Assembly: GCF_013415125.1 (NCBI RefSeq)
Contig: NZ_JACCDE010000040.1
Location: forward strand, 1-40,645
Length of the DNA: 40,645 nt
Reading direction: 5' to 3'
Source of the DNA: Vreelandella glaciei
Lineage (GTDB): Bacteria > Pseudomonadota > Gammaproteobacteria > Pseudomonadales > Halomonadaceae
Numbering within the stretch: position 1 is the first letter of the stretch; each line of letters starts with the position of its first letter. A model generated the notes under the pieces. It saw only the letters and a list, made by a program, of their open reading frames with translations. It searched no databases and was not told the DNA's origin. Below, piece by piece: positions 16,428 to 25,489 of this stretch. The position numbers and the translations under genes are program-made.

Positions 16428-17294
16428 ATGGATATAGCGAGGAACGCGCACGAATACGGCGATATTCATTTGGATATCCTCACCTTAGACGCCAAAGGTA
16501 TCACCGCCAGAGAGGACGCTTTGGCCATCGAAGAGGCGTTGGAAATCCGCCTATCGGGTGCCGAACCTGTTATCACTATGCGAACACCAGGCCACGATCG
16601 AGAACTGGCCGCCGGATTAATGCTAAGCGAGGGGCTCGCGCGTACTAAGGATGACTTTGAAGTTATCGACCATCTAGTCGGGCAGCCCAATGTACTGCAA
16701 GTAGTGCTTAAGCGCTTTAATGCCACTAAGGCCGAACGCTTGGAGCGTTCATCTCTCTCTAACAGCGCCTGTGGCGTATGCGGTAAGAAAAAGCTGAATC
16801 TTGAGGCTATGCAGGGGCTGCCACCTTTAGCATTTTCCAATCAGTTGAGTCGACAACTGCTCTCTTCGTTGCCAGCAGAGCTACACAAGCATCAAACACT
16901 CTTCGAGCAAACCGGCGGGTTACACGCCGCTGCCCTGTTTGATACCAGTGGGCAACTACTGGTATTACGAGAAGATGTTGGACGTCATAATGCGGTGGAC
17001 AAATTGAATGGATGGGCAGTATTGAATAATCAGCTGCCGCTTTCTGATCGCATCATGCTACTAAGTGGACGAGCTAGTTTCGAGCTCATTCAGAAATGTA
17101 TCATGGCGCGGGTGTCGGTTGTATGCGCGATTTCCGCCCCCAGCAGTTATGCGGTGCGGCTGGCAAGAGAGTTCGGTATAACACTGGTAGGATTTCTGCG
17201 CGAGGGTCGTTTTAATATTTACTCAGGCTCGGAGCGGATTCTCGGACCCTCTTATGTGTTGCCCAATAGTGCCGTCAACAAACGCTCAGCCTAG
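16428..17294 (+). CDS. fdhD: Formate dehydrogenase accessory sulfurtransferase FdhD
   Basis: This 288-residue protein matches the FdhD family. Landmarks are EEALEIRLSG, TMRTPGHDRELAAGLMLSEG, the catalytic CGVCGK motif (Cys115, Cys118) that receives sulfur from IscS-type desulfurases, LREDVGRHNAVDKL, and LLSGRASFELIQKC. FdhD passes sulfur to the Mo-bis-MGD cofactor and is required for formate dehydrogenase activity. ATG 16428 has AAGGAG 7 bases upstream. It points toward the DUF1641-fdhF operon (convergent, 32 bases between stop codons), so it is expressed separately from its client. Its length is normal and it looks intact. Confidence 0.95.
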   Translation: MDIARNAHEYGDIHLDILTLDAKGITAREDALAIEEALEIRLSGAEPVITMRTPGHDRELAAGLMLSEGLARTKDDFEVIDHLVGQPNVLQVVLKRFNATKAERLERSSLSNSACGVCGKKKLNLEAMQGLPPLAFSNQLSRQLLSSLPAELHKHQTLFEQTGGLHAAALFDTSGQLLVLREDVGRHNAVDKLNGWAVLNNQLPLSDRIMLLSGRASFELIQKCIMARVSVVCAISAPSSYAVRLAREFGITLVGFLREGRFNIYSGSERILGPSYVLPNSAVNKRSA

Positions 17295-17326
17295 TCTGGG
17301 CACTCATTTACCAGCGTGTTCGTGGT

Positions 17327-17854
17327 TTATGGTCCCTCTGTCGCCTTGCCGGTAAAGTCGGTGACTGGCTTGTCGATAGGCTTGTCGAGCCGCTCGGAAA
17401 AAGCTCTTAACCCCGCCAGTAGTGGCTGGATGGCATGCCAGAGTTCATCGTCGTGCAGCAGCTTATACAGACCGCGGATACCTGGTGCTTCTTTGTTGTC
17501 AGTTTCTTCAGCGGTCTTTGCGTCACTCTTTTCACTACTCTTTTCATTACCATGATAGCTGCTGACCTCGCCCATCCCCTCCTTAATCGCGAACATCACT
17601 TGGTAAAAACGATCCGGGGGGATGGAGGACAAGGTCATCGCCATGATCGAGATATTTTGAATAGCGTTGAGAGACCCTTCTTTACTCAGTCCGTTAACCA
17701 AGATACGAATAATATCGGAATTGGCGGCCACCATATCGTTAGTAAAGCGCAGCACCCCATGCTCATGTAGGGTCTGAAGCAGGGTCTCTAACTCTTCGTG
17801 AGCATCAGGGCCTATCTTTGGCGGCGTCACGTCCTGGGAGATTCGTTCGGCCAT
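17327..17854 (-). CDS. DUF1641 protein, formate dehydrogenase partner
   Basis: A 175-residue helical protein; the DUF1641 region is around residues 25-105 (ELETLLQTLHEHGVLRFTND, ILVNGLSKEGSLNAIQNIS). It is followed by a charged Lys/Glu/Asp linker (about 110-130) and a C-terminal piece GIRGLYKLLHDDELWHAIQP. DUF1641 proteins are regularly encoded with YrhE-type formate dehydrogenases (YrhD of Bacillus), and a subunit or membrane-linking role is assumed. The start is set at 17854 because ATG overlaps the fdhF stop as TAATG and has GAGGA upstream; an extension to 17914 lies within fdhF. Confidence 0.85.
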   Translation of the reverse strand: MAERISQDVTPPKIGPDAHEELETLLQTLHEHGVLRFTNDMVAANSDIIRILVNGLSKEGSLNAIQNISIMAMTLSSIPPDRFYQVMFAIKEGMGEVSSYHGNEKSSEKSDAKTAEETDNKEAPGIRGLYKLLHDDELWHAIQPLLAGLRAFSERLDKPIDKPVTDFTGKATEGP

Positions 17855-20820
17855 TACATTTTCCTCGGATTGGTTTGCTGGGCGGGCGGTAACCGATAAT
17901 CTTCTTGCATCCACTTGACCTCAACCGCTACGCCTTGATTAGGCGTGCGCCGCCCGAAGCGATAGTTAGTACTGGGTAGTGGCGGTTCTGTGCGCTTGTC
18001 GAGCACCTCAAGTTTGACGGCTGTCTCCTTGTAGGCCGGCGTTTGTACAACGGGGTCGTTATGTTCGCCCGTTAGGGCGTTCACTCCCGGCTTGCCGAAA
18101 TGGATTGGCATGAACAGGGTCTTGCCAGCCACACGGTCAGTAATTAACGCTGGGAAATCGATACTGCCGCGTCGTGAAGTAATCCGTACCCAAGTGCCTT
18201 CCTTGATGCCCCGCTCGGCGGCAAGTTCAGGGCTAACTTCGACAAAGCCATGCGGGGCCTGATCCCAGATGCCTTGCGAGCGGCCTGTCTGATTGGCCCC
18301 TTGGAATTGTTCAAGTATCCGACCATTATCGAGTGATAAATCATATTCCGCATCGGTAGCTTCTTCAGGCTCCTTCCACTCCATCGGGAAAAGGTTGGCC
18401 TTGCCGTCTTCTGTATGAAATCCATCGGTATACAGAAGGGGTGTATCAGTACCATCCGCAGCTACTGGCCACGACAGGGATTTCCAGCCCTCCAGGCGTT
18501 CGTAGGTGACGCCAGCGAACATCGGCGAGATAGAGGCGCACTCTTGCATAATCTGAGAAGGGTGTGTGTAACCCCAATCATGGCCCATACGAGCGGCCAA
18601 GTCGGTAAGGATACGCCAATCAGGACGACTGTCACCAAGTGGTGGCAGCACTTCATAGAAGCGTTGGATACGCCGTTCCGTATTGACAAATGTTCCGTCT
18701 TTTTCAACGCTAGGGCAGGCGGGCAGCACTACATCAGCAAACTCCGCAGTACGGCTTAAAAAGATATCCTGCACCACCATAAAATCAAGATTTTCAAAGG
18801 CGGAATGTACGTTATGAGTATTGGCATCGGAAAAAGCAGTTTCCTCGCCAATCACATACATCGCTTTGATATCGCCCTGGTCGGCCGATTGCACCATGAG
18901 GAAATTGCCTTCACCGACCTCATTAGAGAGCTGGCTCGGATCGACGCCCCAGCCTTTAGCCCAGCGCTGTCGTGCGCTCTCATCGGTGACTTTATCATAG
19001 CCGGGGTACATATTGCGTAGGCAGCCAAAATCGCTCGCACCCTGCACATTATTATGGCCACGCATAGGGTAACCGCCAGTGCCGGGCTTGCCATAATTAC
19101 CTGTTACCAGTAGTAAGTTGGAAAGTGCAGTACTAGTATCCGAGCCGTGGGAGTGCTGGGTGATTCCCATCGCCCACAGCAGGCAGACGTTTTTTGCCCG
19201 GCCAATCATTTCGGCGGTGTTGATTAGCTCCTGCTTGGAAATCCCTGTCTTGAATTCGGCGAAATCCAAGGTGAATGGCTCCAATGAGCGGCGGTACTCC
19301 TCCACGTTATTGACCCATCTTCCCAGAAAATCCAGGTCCGCTAAGTGGTTATCGAACATATAACGCGACAGAGCCGAAGCCCAAATAAGGTCAGTGCTGG
19401 CATTGGGGCGTAGAAAAATATCAGCGCGTTCGGCCATCTCGTGCTTGCGTGGGTCCATGACGATCAATTTTTGGCCGCGTAGTTTTTGCGCAGCTTTAAT
19501 CTTTGAAGCAATCACAGGATGGTTTTCGGCCGTATTGCTACCCACTAACACGACCACCTCAGCTTGCTCAATATCTTTGATGGTACCGGCGTCTCCACCG
19601 TAGCCGACAGTGCGAAACAAGCCTTTAGTGGCGGGGTTTTGGCAATAGCGCGAGGAGTTATCGACACTGTTAGTGCCGATGATCAAACGAGCGATTTTCT
19701 GAGTTAGGTAAGCTTCTTCATTGCTGGCCTTACTTGAGCCAATAAAACCCAGACTGTTAGAACCATGCGTGTCGCGGACTTCAAGCAACCTGCGAGCTAC
19801 GAGATCTAATGCTTCCTCCCAACTGGCTTCACGAAAGCGGCCATTCTCACGGATCAGTGGAGTGGTCAGTCGTTTCTCGCTATTAACGAAATCCCAGGCA
19901 AATTTACCTTTAATACAGGTAGAAATACCGTTGGCAGGAGCGTCAGGGGAAGGTTGAACCTTGAGGATATGACGATCGCGCGTCCACATTTCAAATGAGC
20001 AACCGACGCCACAATAGGTACAGACCGTTTTAGTGCGTTTGATGCCGGGCTGGCGCCAAGCTGAATCTATTTCCGAAATCCCTGTGATGGGCTTAGCGCT
20101 GATGGTCGTTTCGATTTTCTTGACGATTTCGATCATCGGCCGTTTAAGTGACCATGGCATGGAGGTAAGCGGACCCGCATGCTCATCCATGCTATTTTCC
20201 ATCAGTGCGTTGCAAGGGCAAACAGTGACGCAATGTCCACAATGAACGCAGCTTGAATCATTGATTTCCTTGCCGCCATCCCAAAGTACGCGAGGGTTTT
20301 CACTGGCGTAGTCAATGCTTAAGGTTTCATTGACTTCGATGTTCTGACACGCTTCGACACAACGGCCACACAGAATGCATTGGTCAGGATCGTAGGTATA
20401 AAACGGACTAGTAGTGTCTTTAGCATGCGGTTTAGGTTGAAACTCATAACGTTGAATGGGGATATCCATTTCCACCACTGCGTTATGCAGGCTGCAATCG
20501 CCATTATTGTTTTCACATACCGTACAGTACAGCTCATGCTTGCTAAGCAGGCGATCCATTCCTTCGTGGCGTGCTGCAACAGCCTGTGGATCACGGCTGG
20601 AAATTTGCATCCCTTCTTGGGTACGCAGCGCGCAGCCTCGTTTTAGCTCTCCATTGACTTCGACCCAGCAGGCATCGCAGGTTTCAATCGCCCCTAGCGA
20701 GGGATGATAACAAACACTTGGCAAAGCGATGCCATGACCTTCTAGAAAGTCGATCAATGGCTCATCGGCGATGCCTCTTATTTCTTCTCCATCGAAAATG
20801 ATCGTGCACGGCTGGCTCAT
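17854..20820 (-). CDS. fdhF: Formate dehydrogenase catalytic subunit with N-terminal Fe-S domains
   Basis: This 988-residue enzyme oxidises formate to CO2. Domain order: a [2Fe-2S] domain (Cys37, 48, 51, 63); a NuoG-type His-Cys3 cluster (His95, Cys99, 102, 109); two ferredoxin-like [4Fe-4S] motifs, CILCGRCVEAC (148-158) and CVHCGHCVTVC (191-201); a catalytic [4Fe-4S] motif CTYCGVGC (267-274) with Cys302; and the Mo ligand Cys393 in SSRYCQNPAT. The ligand is Cys, not selenocysteine. The C-terminal molydop-binding domain runs from about residue 860. This layout is the YrhE / cytoplasmic FdhA type. No FdsB/FdsG-like NADH module is nearby, so the electron acceptor is open. ATG 20820 has GGAGGAA upstream. 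The gene is coupled to DUF1641, and the upstream 220 bases are shared with a divergent broken SDR gene. Confidence 0.93.
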   Translation of the reverse strand: MSQPCTIIFDGEEIRGIADEPLIDFLEGHGIALPSVCYHPSLGAIETCDACWVEVNGELKRGCALRTQEGMQISSRDPQAVAARHEGMDRLLSKHELYCTVCENNNGDCSLHNAVVEMDIPIQRYEFQPKPHAKDTTSPFYTYDPDQCILCGRCVEACQNIEVNETLSIDYASENPRVLWDGGKEINDSSCVHCGHCVTVCPCNALMENSMDEHAGPLTSMPWSLKRPMIEIVKKIETTISAKPITGISEIDSAWRQPGIKRTKTVCTYCGVGCSFEMWTRDRHILKVQPSPDAPANGISTCIKGKFAWDFVNSEKRLTTPLIRENGRFREASWEEALDLVARRLLEVRDTHGSNSLGFIGSSKASNEEAYLTQKIARLIIGTNSVDNSSRYCQNPATKGLFRTVGYGGDAGTIKDIEQAEVVVLVGSNTAENHPVIASKIKAAQKLRGQKLIVMDPRKHEMAERADIFLRPNASTDLIWASALSRYMFDNHLADLDFLGRWVNNVEEYRRSLEPFTLDFAEFKTGISKQELINTAEMIGRAKNVCLLWAMGITQHSHGSDTSTALSNLLLVTGNYGKPGTGGYPMRGHNNVQGASDFGCLRNMYPGYDKVTDESARQRWAKGWGVDPSQLSNEVGEGNFLMVQSADQGDIKAMYVIGEETAFSDANTHNVHSAFENLDFMVVQDIFLSRTAEFADVVLPACPSVEKDGTFVNTERRIQRFYEVLPPLGDSRPDWRILTDLAARMGHDWGYTHPSQIMQECASISPMFAGVTYERLEGWKSLSWPVAADGTDTPLLYTDGFHTEDGKANLFPMEWKEPEEATDAEYDLSLDNGRILEQFQGANQTGRSQGIWDQAPHGFVEVSPELAAERGIKEGTWVRITSRRGSIDFPALITDRVAGKTLFMPIHFGKPGVNALTGEHNDPVVQTPAYKETAVKLEVLDKRTEPPLPSTNYRFGRRTPNQGVAVEVKWMQEDYRLPPAQQTNPRKM

Positions 20821-21043
20821 ATGGGCATTCCTCCATGAATTCTTTATTTTTAATATGCAGCTCTACCTCTGTGTCGATTCGCATACATAACTTGAAACAT
20901 AGTCAAGAAGCCTTGGGTTGCACAAGTTTAACCAAGGGATTGAATGTATATTAAGGGCACGTCTTGTGGGTTATTCCAGGTCAGTAGCGCTATTATCACC
21001 TAGGCTTGGTAGGACACATTAGGAAAGGAAGCGAGGGACAAAA

Positions 21044-21707
21044 ATGAAATCGGCAGTTGTCGTTACGGGTGTCAACCGCGGTGTAGGTTTGGTGCTCGCA
21101 GAACACTATTTTGATGCTGGATGGCGAGTGTTCGGTGCCTGCCGCCAGTCGTCGGAAGAACTAGATCGCGAGGCCGATCAGGTGAATGAGGGCATTGATG
21201 ACACCCGGCCTGGCGACGTCGCCCGGCTGGTCGAGGCGCTTAATGGCCAAGAGGTAGATCTATTAATTAACAACGCGGACTGCTTCGCGATGAGTTACTA
21301 GGTGGTGTTGATTTCGATAGTATCCGCGAGCAGATAGAAATCACCGTCTATGCGCCACAGCGAGTAGTGGAAGCGCTACTACCAAATCTTAAAAAGGGTA
21401 GCAAGTTCGCTAATATCACTAGCCACATGGGCTCACTAGCGGATAACGACTCCGGTGGGTGCTAGGTTACCGAGCCTCTAAAGCTGCTTTCAATGCGTTT
21501 GGTAAATCGTTGGCGATGGACTTGAGGTCGTTGGGTATTGCCGTGGCTCACCTTCATCCCAGCTATGTGAAAACACGCATGGTTAATTCTGGTGGATTGA
21601 TCAGTCCACAAGAGGCTGCATTGGGCATTGCCGCACGTATTGAAGCGCTGACACTAGATAACAATGGTGGGTTATGGCATAGCAATGGGGAGTCACTCCC
21701 TTGGTAA
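21044..21707 (+). pseudogene. Short-chain dehydrogenase (SDR), frameshifted
   Basis: The N-terminal frame (21044-21301) carries the nucleotide-binding TGVNRGVGLVLAEHY and DLLINNAD motifs of a classical SDR. It stops at 21301. Reading continues in another frame (VDFDSIREQIEITVYAPQRV, then SKFANITSHMGSLADN with the catalytic Ser). A third open frame from about 21459 has the catalytic Tyr/Lys in YRASKAAFNAFGKSLAMDL and the end of the fold (HLHPSYVKTRMV, GLISPQEAALGI). At least two indels (near 21295 and 21460) prevent a full product. It is divergent from fdhF and probably unrelated to formate use. Confidence 0.85.
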
Positions 21708-21877
21708 AGGCGGGCGCGATGAACGTGAACGTTATATTCTCGCGTGGGCTACCTAGCGCGCGAGGCCTGTAGCATGTGATTAATGTTTTTGATCAGCCAC
21801 CCGTGTCCGTGGACAAATGACGGCTACCGACACTCCTTGCCGATTGAGTACACAGCTTAACCGGCTCCTCGTATGGG

Positions 21878-22146
21878 CATCGGTGCTGTCGAGCCAGACC
21901 ATGCCCCTGTCGCGCGTCGTCGCATCGGCCATCGCGATGGGAATTTGCCTGCTCGTTCAGCAGCTACTTAAGGCCTCGCACCCGCCGGCTGCGGCCACAG
22001 CTTTGCTGATCGCCTTAGGCGGTTTCAAGCTGATACCTTCCGATATGCTCGCCATTGCGGTTGGGGTCGGGCTGATCGTCTTGATCGGTGAGCCGTTGCG
22101 GCGCGCGCGTGTTGGAATTTTATTTGGTAAAAAGCATAACGATTAG
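21878..22146 (+). pseudogene. Truncated HPP-family gene (3' half)
   Basis: It encodes only the C-terminal ~88 residues of the HPP protein (SVLSSQTMPLSRV, SHPPAAATALL, GEPLRRARVGILFG) and lacks the N-terminal membrane helices and its own start. An upstream in-frame ATG at 21817 would add unrelated residues. It derives from the same sequence as 15640-15908. Confidence 0.85.
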
Positions 22147-22405
22147 TCTGGTCTGAACGAGCCGGGGCGGGCTCCGTGAAGCTAATAGGCCGTGAACGCG
22201 GGAAGCCGGCCGTCGGTTTACAGCGGTTTCCGTCACTGATGGAGGGTACGCTAGTCGACAATTTGCGCAGCAAGGCTTTTTCTTGCGCTAGCACAGCGAA
22301 GAACTCTATTCATAGGGCAGCTTTGGCAGACGGTGACAAAAAGCTAGATACCAATTCCCTGACGATGACTACCTGCAAGCTCAGGCGGTTTTTTGTAGTG
22401 TTTCC
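21878..22405 (+). repeat. Direct repeat, copy B
   Basis: This near-identical second copy of 15640-16169 starts abruptly inside the HPP coding sequence. The junction with unrelated DNA at 21877/21878 marks a rearrangement end point. Confidence 0.9.
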
Positions 22406-22499
22406 CTAGTGCTAATAAGTAAGCGTAGTGCTCGAAAAAAGCCACGGTACCTTGCCCTCGGGACCGACATCGGGATCTGGTCAGAAGCAGCAACCCCGA

Positions 22500-23168
22500 T
22501 GTGATATAACCAGGCTAATGAATATCTTGCTGAGCTTGAGGCGTTAGCCGAGCAGGCAGGCAACTTGTTACTGATTGGCGTCCCGATATGCGAAGCGGAG
22601 GGTCGTATCTAAAATGTGGTGGTGAGCCTCTCCCATCTCTCAGGCTTCTACTACAAACGCACTTGGTGCCATTAGGTGAATATGTTCCGTTTCGAGACTT
22701 CTTGGGTTCGGTCCCCGACGTGCTCGGGGCGGCCATGTTTGTTTTCATACCGGGAAGGCAAGCACACGTTCTTAATGCATCAGAGGCGCCCTTAGGGGTC
22801 TTCATCTCCTACGAAGCGGTCTTGGTGCCGAAGTCACAGAACTTCTGTCCGAAGCGCAGTTACTAGTAAATGTCAGCAACAATGCTTGGTTCGGCCCTCA
22901 CCTGCCCTTCCAGATGTCACGCATGCGTGCCATCGAAACCGGCCGAGAACTGCTAAGTACCACGACCACCGGCATCACTGCAGCTATCTGCTACGAAGGA
23001 ATGGTCCTTAAGCGCGCCCCTCAATTCAAGGTGGCTACCCTCAGCGCCGAAGTGACACCGCGAACTGGCGCGACCCCTTATGTGTACTCCCGGGATTGGC
23101 CTGTCCTTGGCCTTCCCTATCAGCGCTTAATGTGGAGTTGTAGTGGCCGCGCTATCAGTGTCCCCTAG
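22500..23168 (+). pseudogene. lnt: Apolipoprotein N-acyltransferase (Lnt) C-terminal remnant
   Basis: Pieces of the Lnt nitrilase-like domain are spread over several frames: EYLAELEALAEQAGNLLLIG, HLVPLGEYVPFRDFLG, SYEAV (Cys-Tyr-Glu expected in active Lnt), VNVSNNAWFGP, FQMSRMRAIETGRELLSTTT, GITAAICYEGMV, and TPRTGATPYVYSRDWPVL. The N-terminal membrane half is absent, and frameshifts near 22620 and 22860 break the rest. The segment SYEAV has Ser where the catalytic Cys is expected. It starts within ~100 bases of the direct-repeat end, so the rearrangement probably truncated it. Its 3' end overlaps the egtD stop by a few bases. Confidence 0.75.
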
Positions 23169-24127
23169 GCACGCGTCAGGTAGTGGACGCTAAACAAGCT
23201 ATTCGCATCGGTCCAGGACGAGAGCGCCTCAAATCCCGCACGTCCCGCCAACGCCTGAAACCCCTCGAGCGTGTATTTATACGAGTTTTCAGTGTGGATT
23301 GTCTCGCCTTCCAGAAAACTGAAGCGCTCCCCTTCAATAGTGACGACTTGAGGTAACTGACTGACCAGATGCATCTCAATACGAGAGTGTGCTTCGTTGA
23401 AGAACGCATGATGGACAAAATTGGCGGGATCGATTTTAGCGTGCAGCTCATGCCGTAGCCGTTCCAATAGATTTAGGTTGAATGCTGCCGTCACACCCGC
23501 TGCATCGTTGTAGGCGGCTTCAAGGGTCGGCTTATCCTTAACCAAGTCGACTCCTACCAACAATCCGCTGCCGGTGGGTAACAAAGAATGCAGTCCACGA
23601 AGAAAATCTTCAGCGGCTTGGGGGTCGAAATTACCGATACTTGAACCAGGAAAAAAACCGACCGGTCTTTCGCAGCATAGCCCGTCCGGTAAGGCCATAT
23701 TGCAACAGAAATCGGCACAGGCGGCATGCACTTCAAGCCATGGGTAATCCGCCGCTAGTCGTCGTGTACTGTCGAGCAGAAAATCCCGCGAGATGTCGAT
23801 TCCCAGGTAACTGCTAGGACGCATGGCTTCCAGTAGAAGTCGTACCTTACGGCTCGCCCCGCTGCCAAGCTCGATCAACGTCGCTTCATGCCCGGCTATC
23901 TCGGCTATATCATCGGCGGCCTCCGCGAGGATCGCCTCCTCGGTCCGTGTCGGGTAGTATTCTGGCTGCTCACAAATTTGATCAAATAACTCAGAACCAC
24001 GCTGATCATAAAAGAACTTTGGCGAGGCGAACTTTTGATCGGCTCTGAATCCCGTCAGTATCTCATCGCGAAGCGATGTTGAGGCTGGGGACGGGTGCAA
24101 GTCGTGGAATTGTACGGCCAGGCTCAT
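23165..24127 (-). CDS. egtD: L-histidine N-alpha-methyltransferase EgtD
   Basis: This 320-residue SAM-dependent enzyme trimethylates histidine to hercynine, the first step of ergothioneine synthesis. It carries the family N-terminal block KFFYDQRGSELFDQICEQPE, SAM motif I LIELGSGASRKV (about residues 84-95), GIDISRDFL, PVGFFPGSSIGNF, and the C-terminal TENSYKYTLEGFQALA with substrate-binding residues. ATG 24127 lies 2 bases past the egtB stop, with AAGGAGAG inside the egtB end, so the pair is a coupled operon. Length and motifs look complete. Confidence 0.93.
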   Translation of the reverse strand: MSLAVQFHDLHPSPASTSLRDEILTGFRADQKFASPKFFYDQRGSELFDQICEQPEYYPTRTEEAILAEAADDIAEIAGHEATLIELGSGASRKVRLLLEAMRPSSYLGIDISRDFLLDSTRRLAADYPWLEVHAACADFCCNMALPDGLCCERPVGFFPGSSIGNFDPQAAEDFLRGLHSLLPTGSGLLVGVDLVKDKPTLEAAYNDAAGVTAAFNLNLLERLRHELHAKIDPANFVHHAFFNEAHSRIEMHLVSQLPQVVTIEGERFSFLEGETIHTENSYKYTLEGFQALAGRAGFEALSSWTDANSLFSVHYLTRA

Positions 24128-24129
24128 GA

Positions 24130-25437
24130 TTAGCTCTCCTTAGCAAGACGGAATCCGGAAAATGCCCAACGGGCATGAGGTGGGAAAAAATTACGATAGG
24201 TCGTGCGGATATGGTCTTCCGGGGTGGCACAACAGCCACCTCGAAGCACCATCTGCCCCGACATAAACTTGCCGTTGTATTCACCTAAGCTGCCCGGCAA
24301 CTTGCGAAATCCTGGATAGGGCCGATAGGCGCTGCCGGTCCACTCCCAAACATCACCGAACATCTGCCTCGGCCCCTCGCTGGATCCGCCGGGGGCAGCC
24401 GCGACCGGCTGAAGATGGCCTTGTTCGACGAAGTTGCCATGCAGGGGGACATGTTGAGCCACCGCCTCCCACTCGGCCTCAGTAGGTAGGCGTGCGCCGG
24501 CCCATTGGGCATAGGCATCGGCCTCGTAGAAGCTGACATGGCAAACCGGCGCATTCACGTCCACTGGCACCAGCCCGCTTAACGTATAGTGATGCCAGAC
24601 GCCGTCCCGCTCGACCCAGTAAAGTGGCGCCTTCCAGCCTTCCGCCTTGACCGTGGCCCAGCCATCCGACAGCCAATAGTCAGGTTTGTCGTATCCCCCC
24701 GCCTGCATGAACGTGAGAAATTCACCATTGGTAACCGGACGGTCAGCGATCTGGAAAGCCTCAATGAATTGACGATGACGCCCCATTTCGTTGTCGTAGG
24801 CAAAACGGCTATCGTTGGCATCATGACCTATCTGCCGCACGCCGGCTGGATAAGCGTGCCAACCGAGTTCACCGACCTCATGGGCGGGTGCCGACACAAG
24901 ATCACCTCGATAGACTGGGCAGAGCGGGTTCTGGGCCAGGATATGCTTTATGTCCATGAATAGCAGTTCCTGATGTTGCTGCTCGTGAGGCAACCCAAGC
25001 TCCAGACGATGGAGAATCTCCTGCAGGTGTTCTTGCGGAGGGTCGTTGAGCAATTCTTCCATGGCCTGATTAATGTGCGCGCGATAGCGATAGACGTCAT
25101 CCACTGTGGGGCGCGAAATCATGCCGCGTTCAGGACGAGGAAACGGCGTACCGTGGGTCTCATAGTAAGAGTTGAAAAGGTAATCGTATGCGGGGTCGAG
25201 GGTCTGGTAGCTGGGGTGAAACGGCTTGAGGATGAAGGCTTCGAAGAACCAGCTGACATGGGCGATGTGCCATTTCGGGGGACTGACGTCCGGCATGCTC
25301 TGCACCATGTAATCTTCTTTATGCAGAGGTTCGCAAATTGCGTCGGTGGCGGCACGAACCCGCTGGTACGCACGCAGCCACTCCTTGGTATGAATGCTAT
25401 CGATTGTTTCGATAGTTAAATCTTGAATAGGTGACAT
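24130..25437 (-). CDS. egtB: Ergothioneine biosynthesis sulfoxide synthase EgtB
   Basis: This 435-residue non-heme iron enzyme joins hercynine to a thiol (cysteine or gamma-glutamylcysteine) with O2. The N-terminal DinB-type bundle holds likely iron ligands His60 (PPKWHIAHVSWFFE) and His151/His155 (LPHEQQHQELL). The C-terminal FGE-sulfatase domain shows CHVSFYEADAYAQWAGARLP, FGDVWEWTGSAYRP and VLRGGCCATPEDHIR. ATG 25437 has AGAGGGAG 6 bases upstream. No egtA, egtC or egtE is in the window, so the later C-S lyase step must be encoded elsewhere. Ergothioneine protects against oxidative stress and binds copper, which suits this neighbourhood. Confidence 0.93.
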   Translation of the reverse strand: MSPIQDLTIETIDSIHTKEWLRAYQRVRAATDAICEPLHKEDYMVQSMPDVSPPKWHIAHVSWFFEAFILKPFHPSYQTLDPAYDYLFNSYYETHGTPFPRPERGMISRPTVDDVYRYRAHINQAMEELLNDPPQEHLQEILHRLELGLPHEQQHQELLFMDIKHILAQNPLCPVYRGDLVSAPAHEVGELGWHAYPAGVRQIGHDANDSRFAYDNEMGRHRQFIEAFQIADRPVTNGEFLTFMQAGGYDKPDYWLSDGWATVKAEGWKAPLYWVERDGVWHHYTLSGLVPVDVNAPVCHVSFYEADAYAQWAGARLPTEAEWEAVAQHVPLHGNFVEQGHLQPVAAAPGGSSEGPRQMFGDVWEWTGSAYRPYPGFRKLPGSLGEYNGKFMSGQMVLRGGCCATPEDHIRTTYRNFFPPHARWAFSGFRLAKES

Positions 25438-25489
25438 AAATAACTCCCTCTAAGTATTACTCCGTTTAGCTTGATTCGGCAGGCCAGGC

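Noticed and set aside
19610..19660. Selenocysteine (UGA) at the FDH active site
   Set aside because: The codon at the Mo-ligand position is a cysteine codon and the frame has no internal TGA.
17854..20820. The 988-residue protein as NuoG
   Set aside because: It has the FDH catalytic region with Cys393 and molydop-binding domain, and is coupled to DUF1641, with fdhD adjacent.
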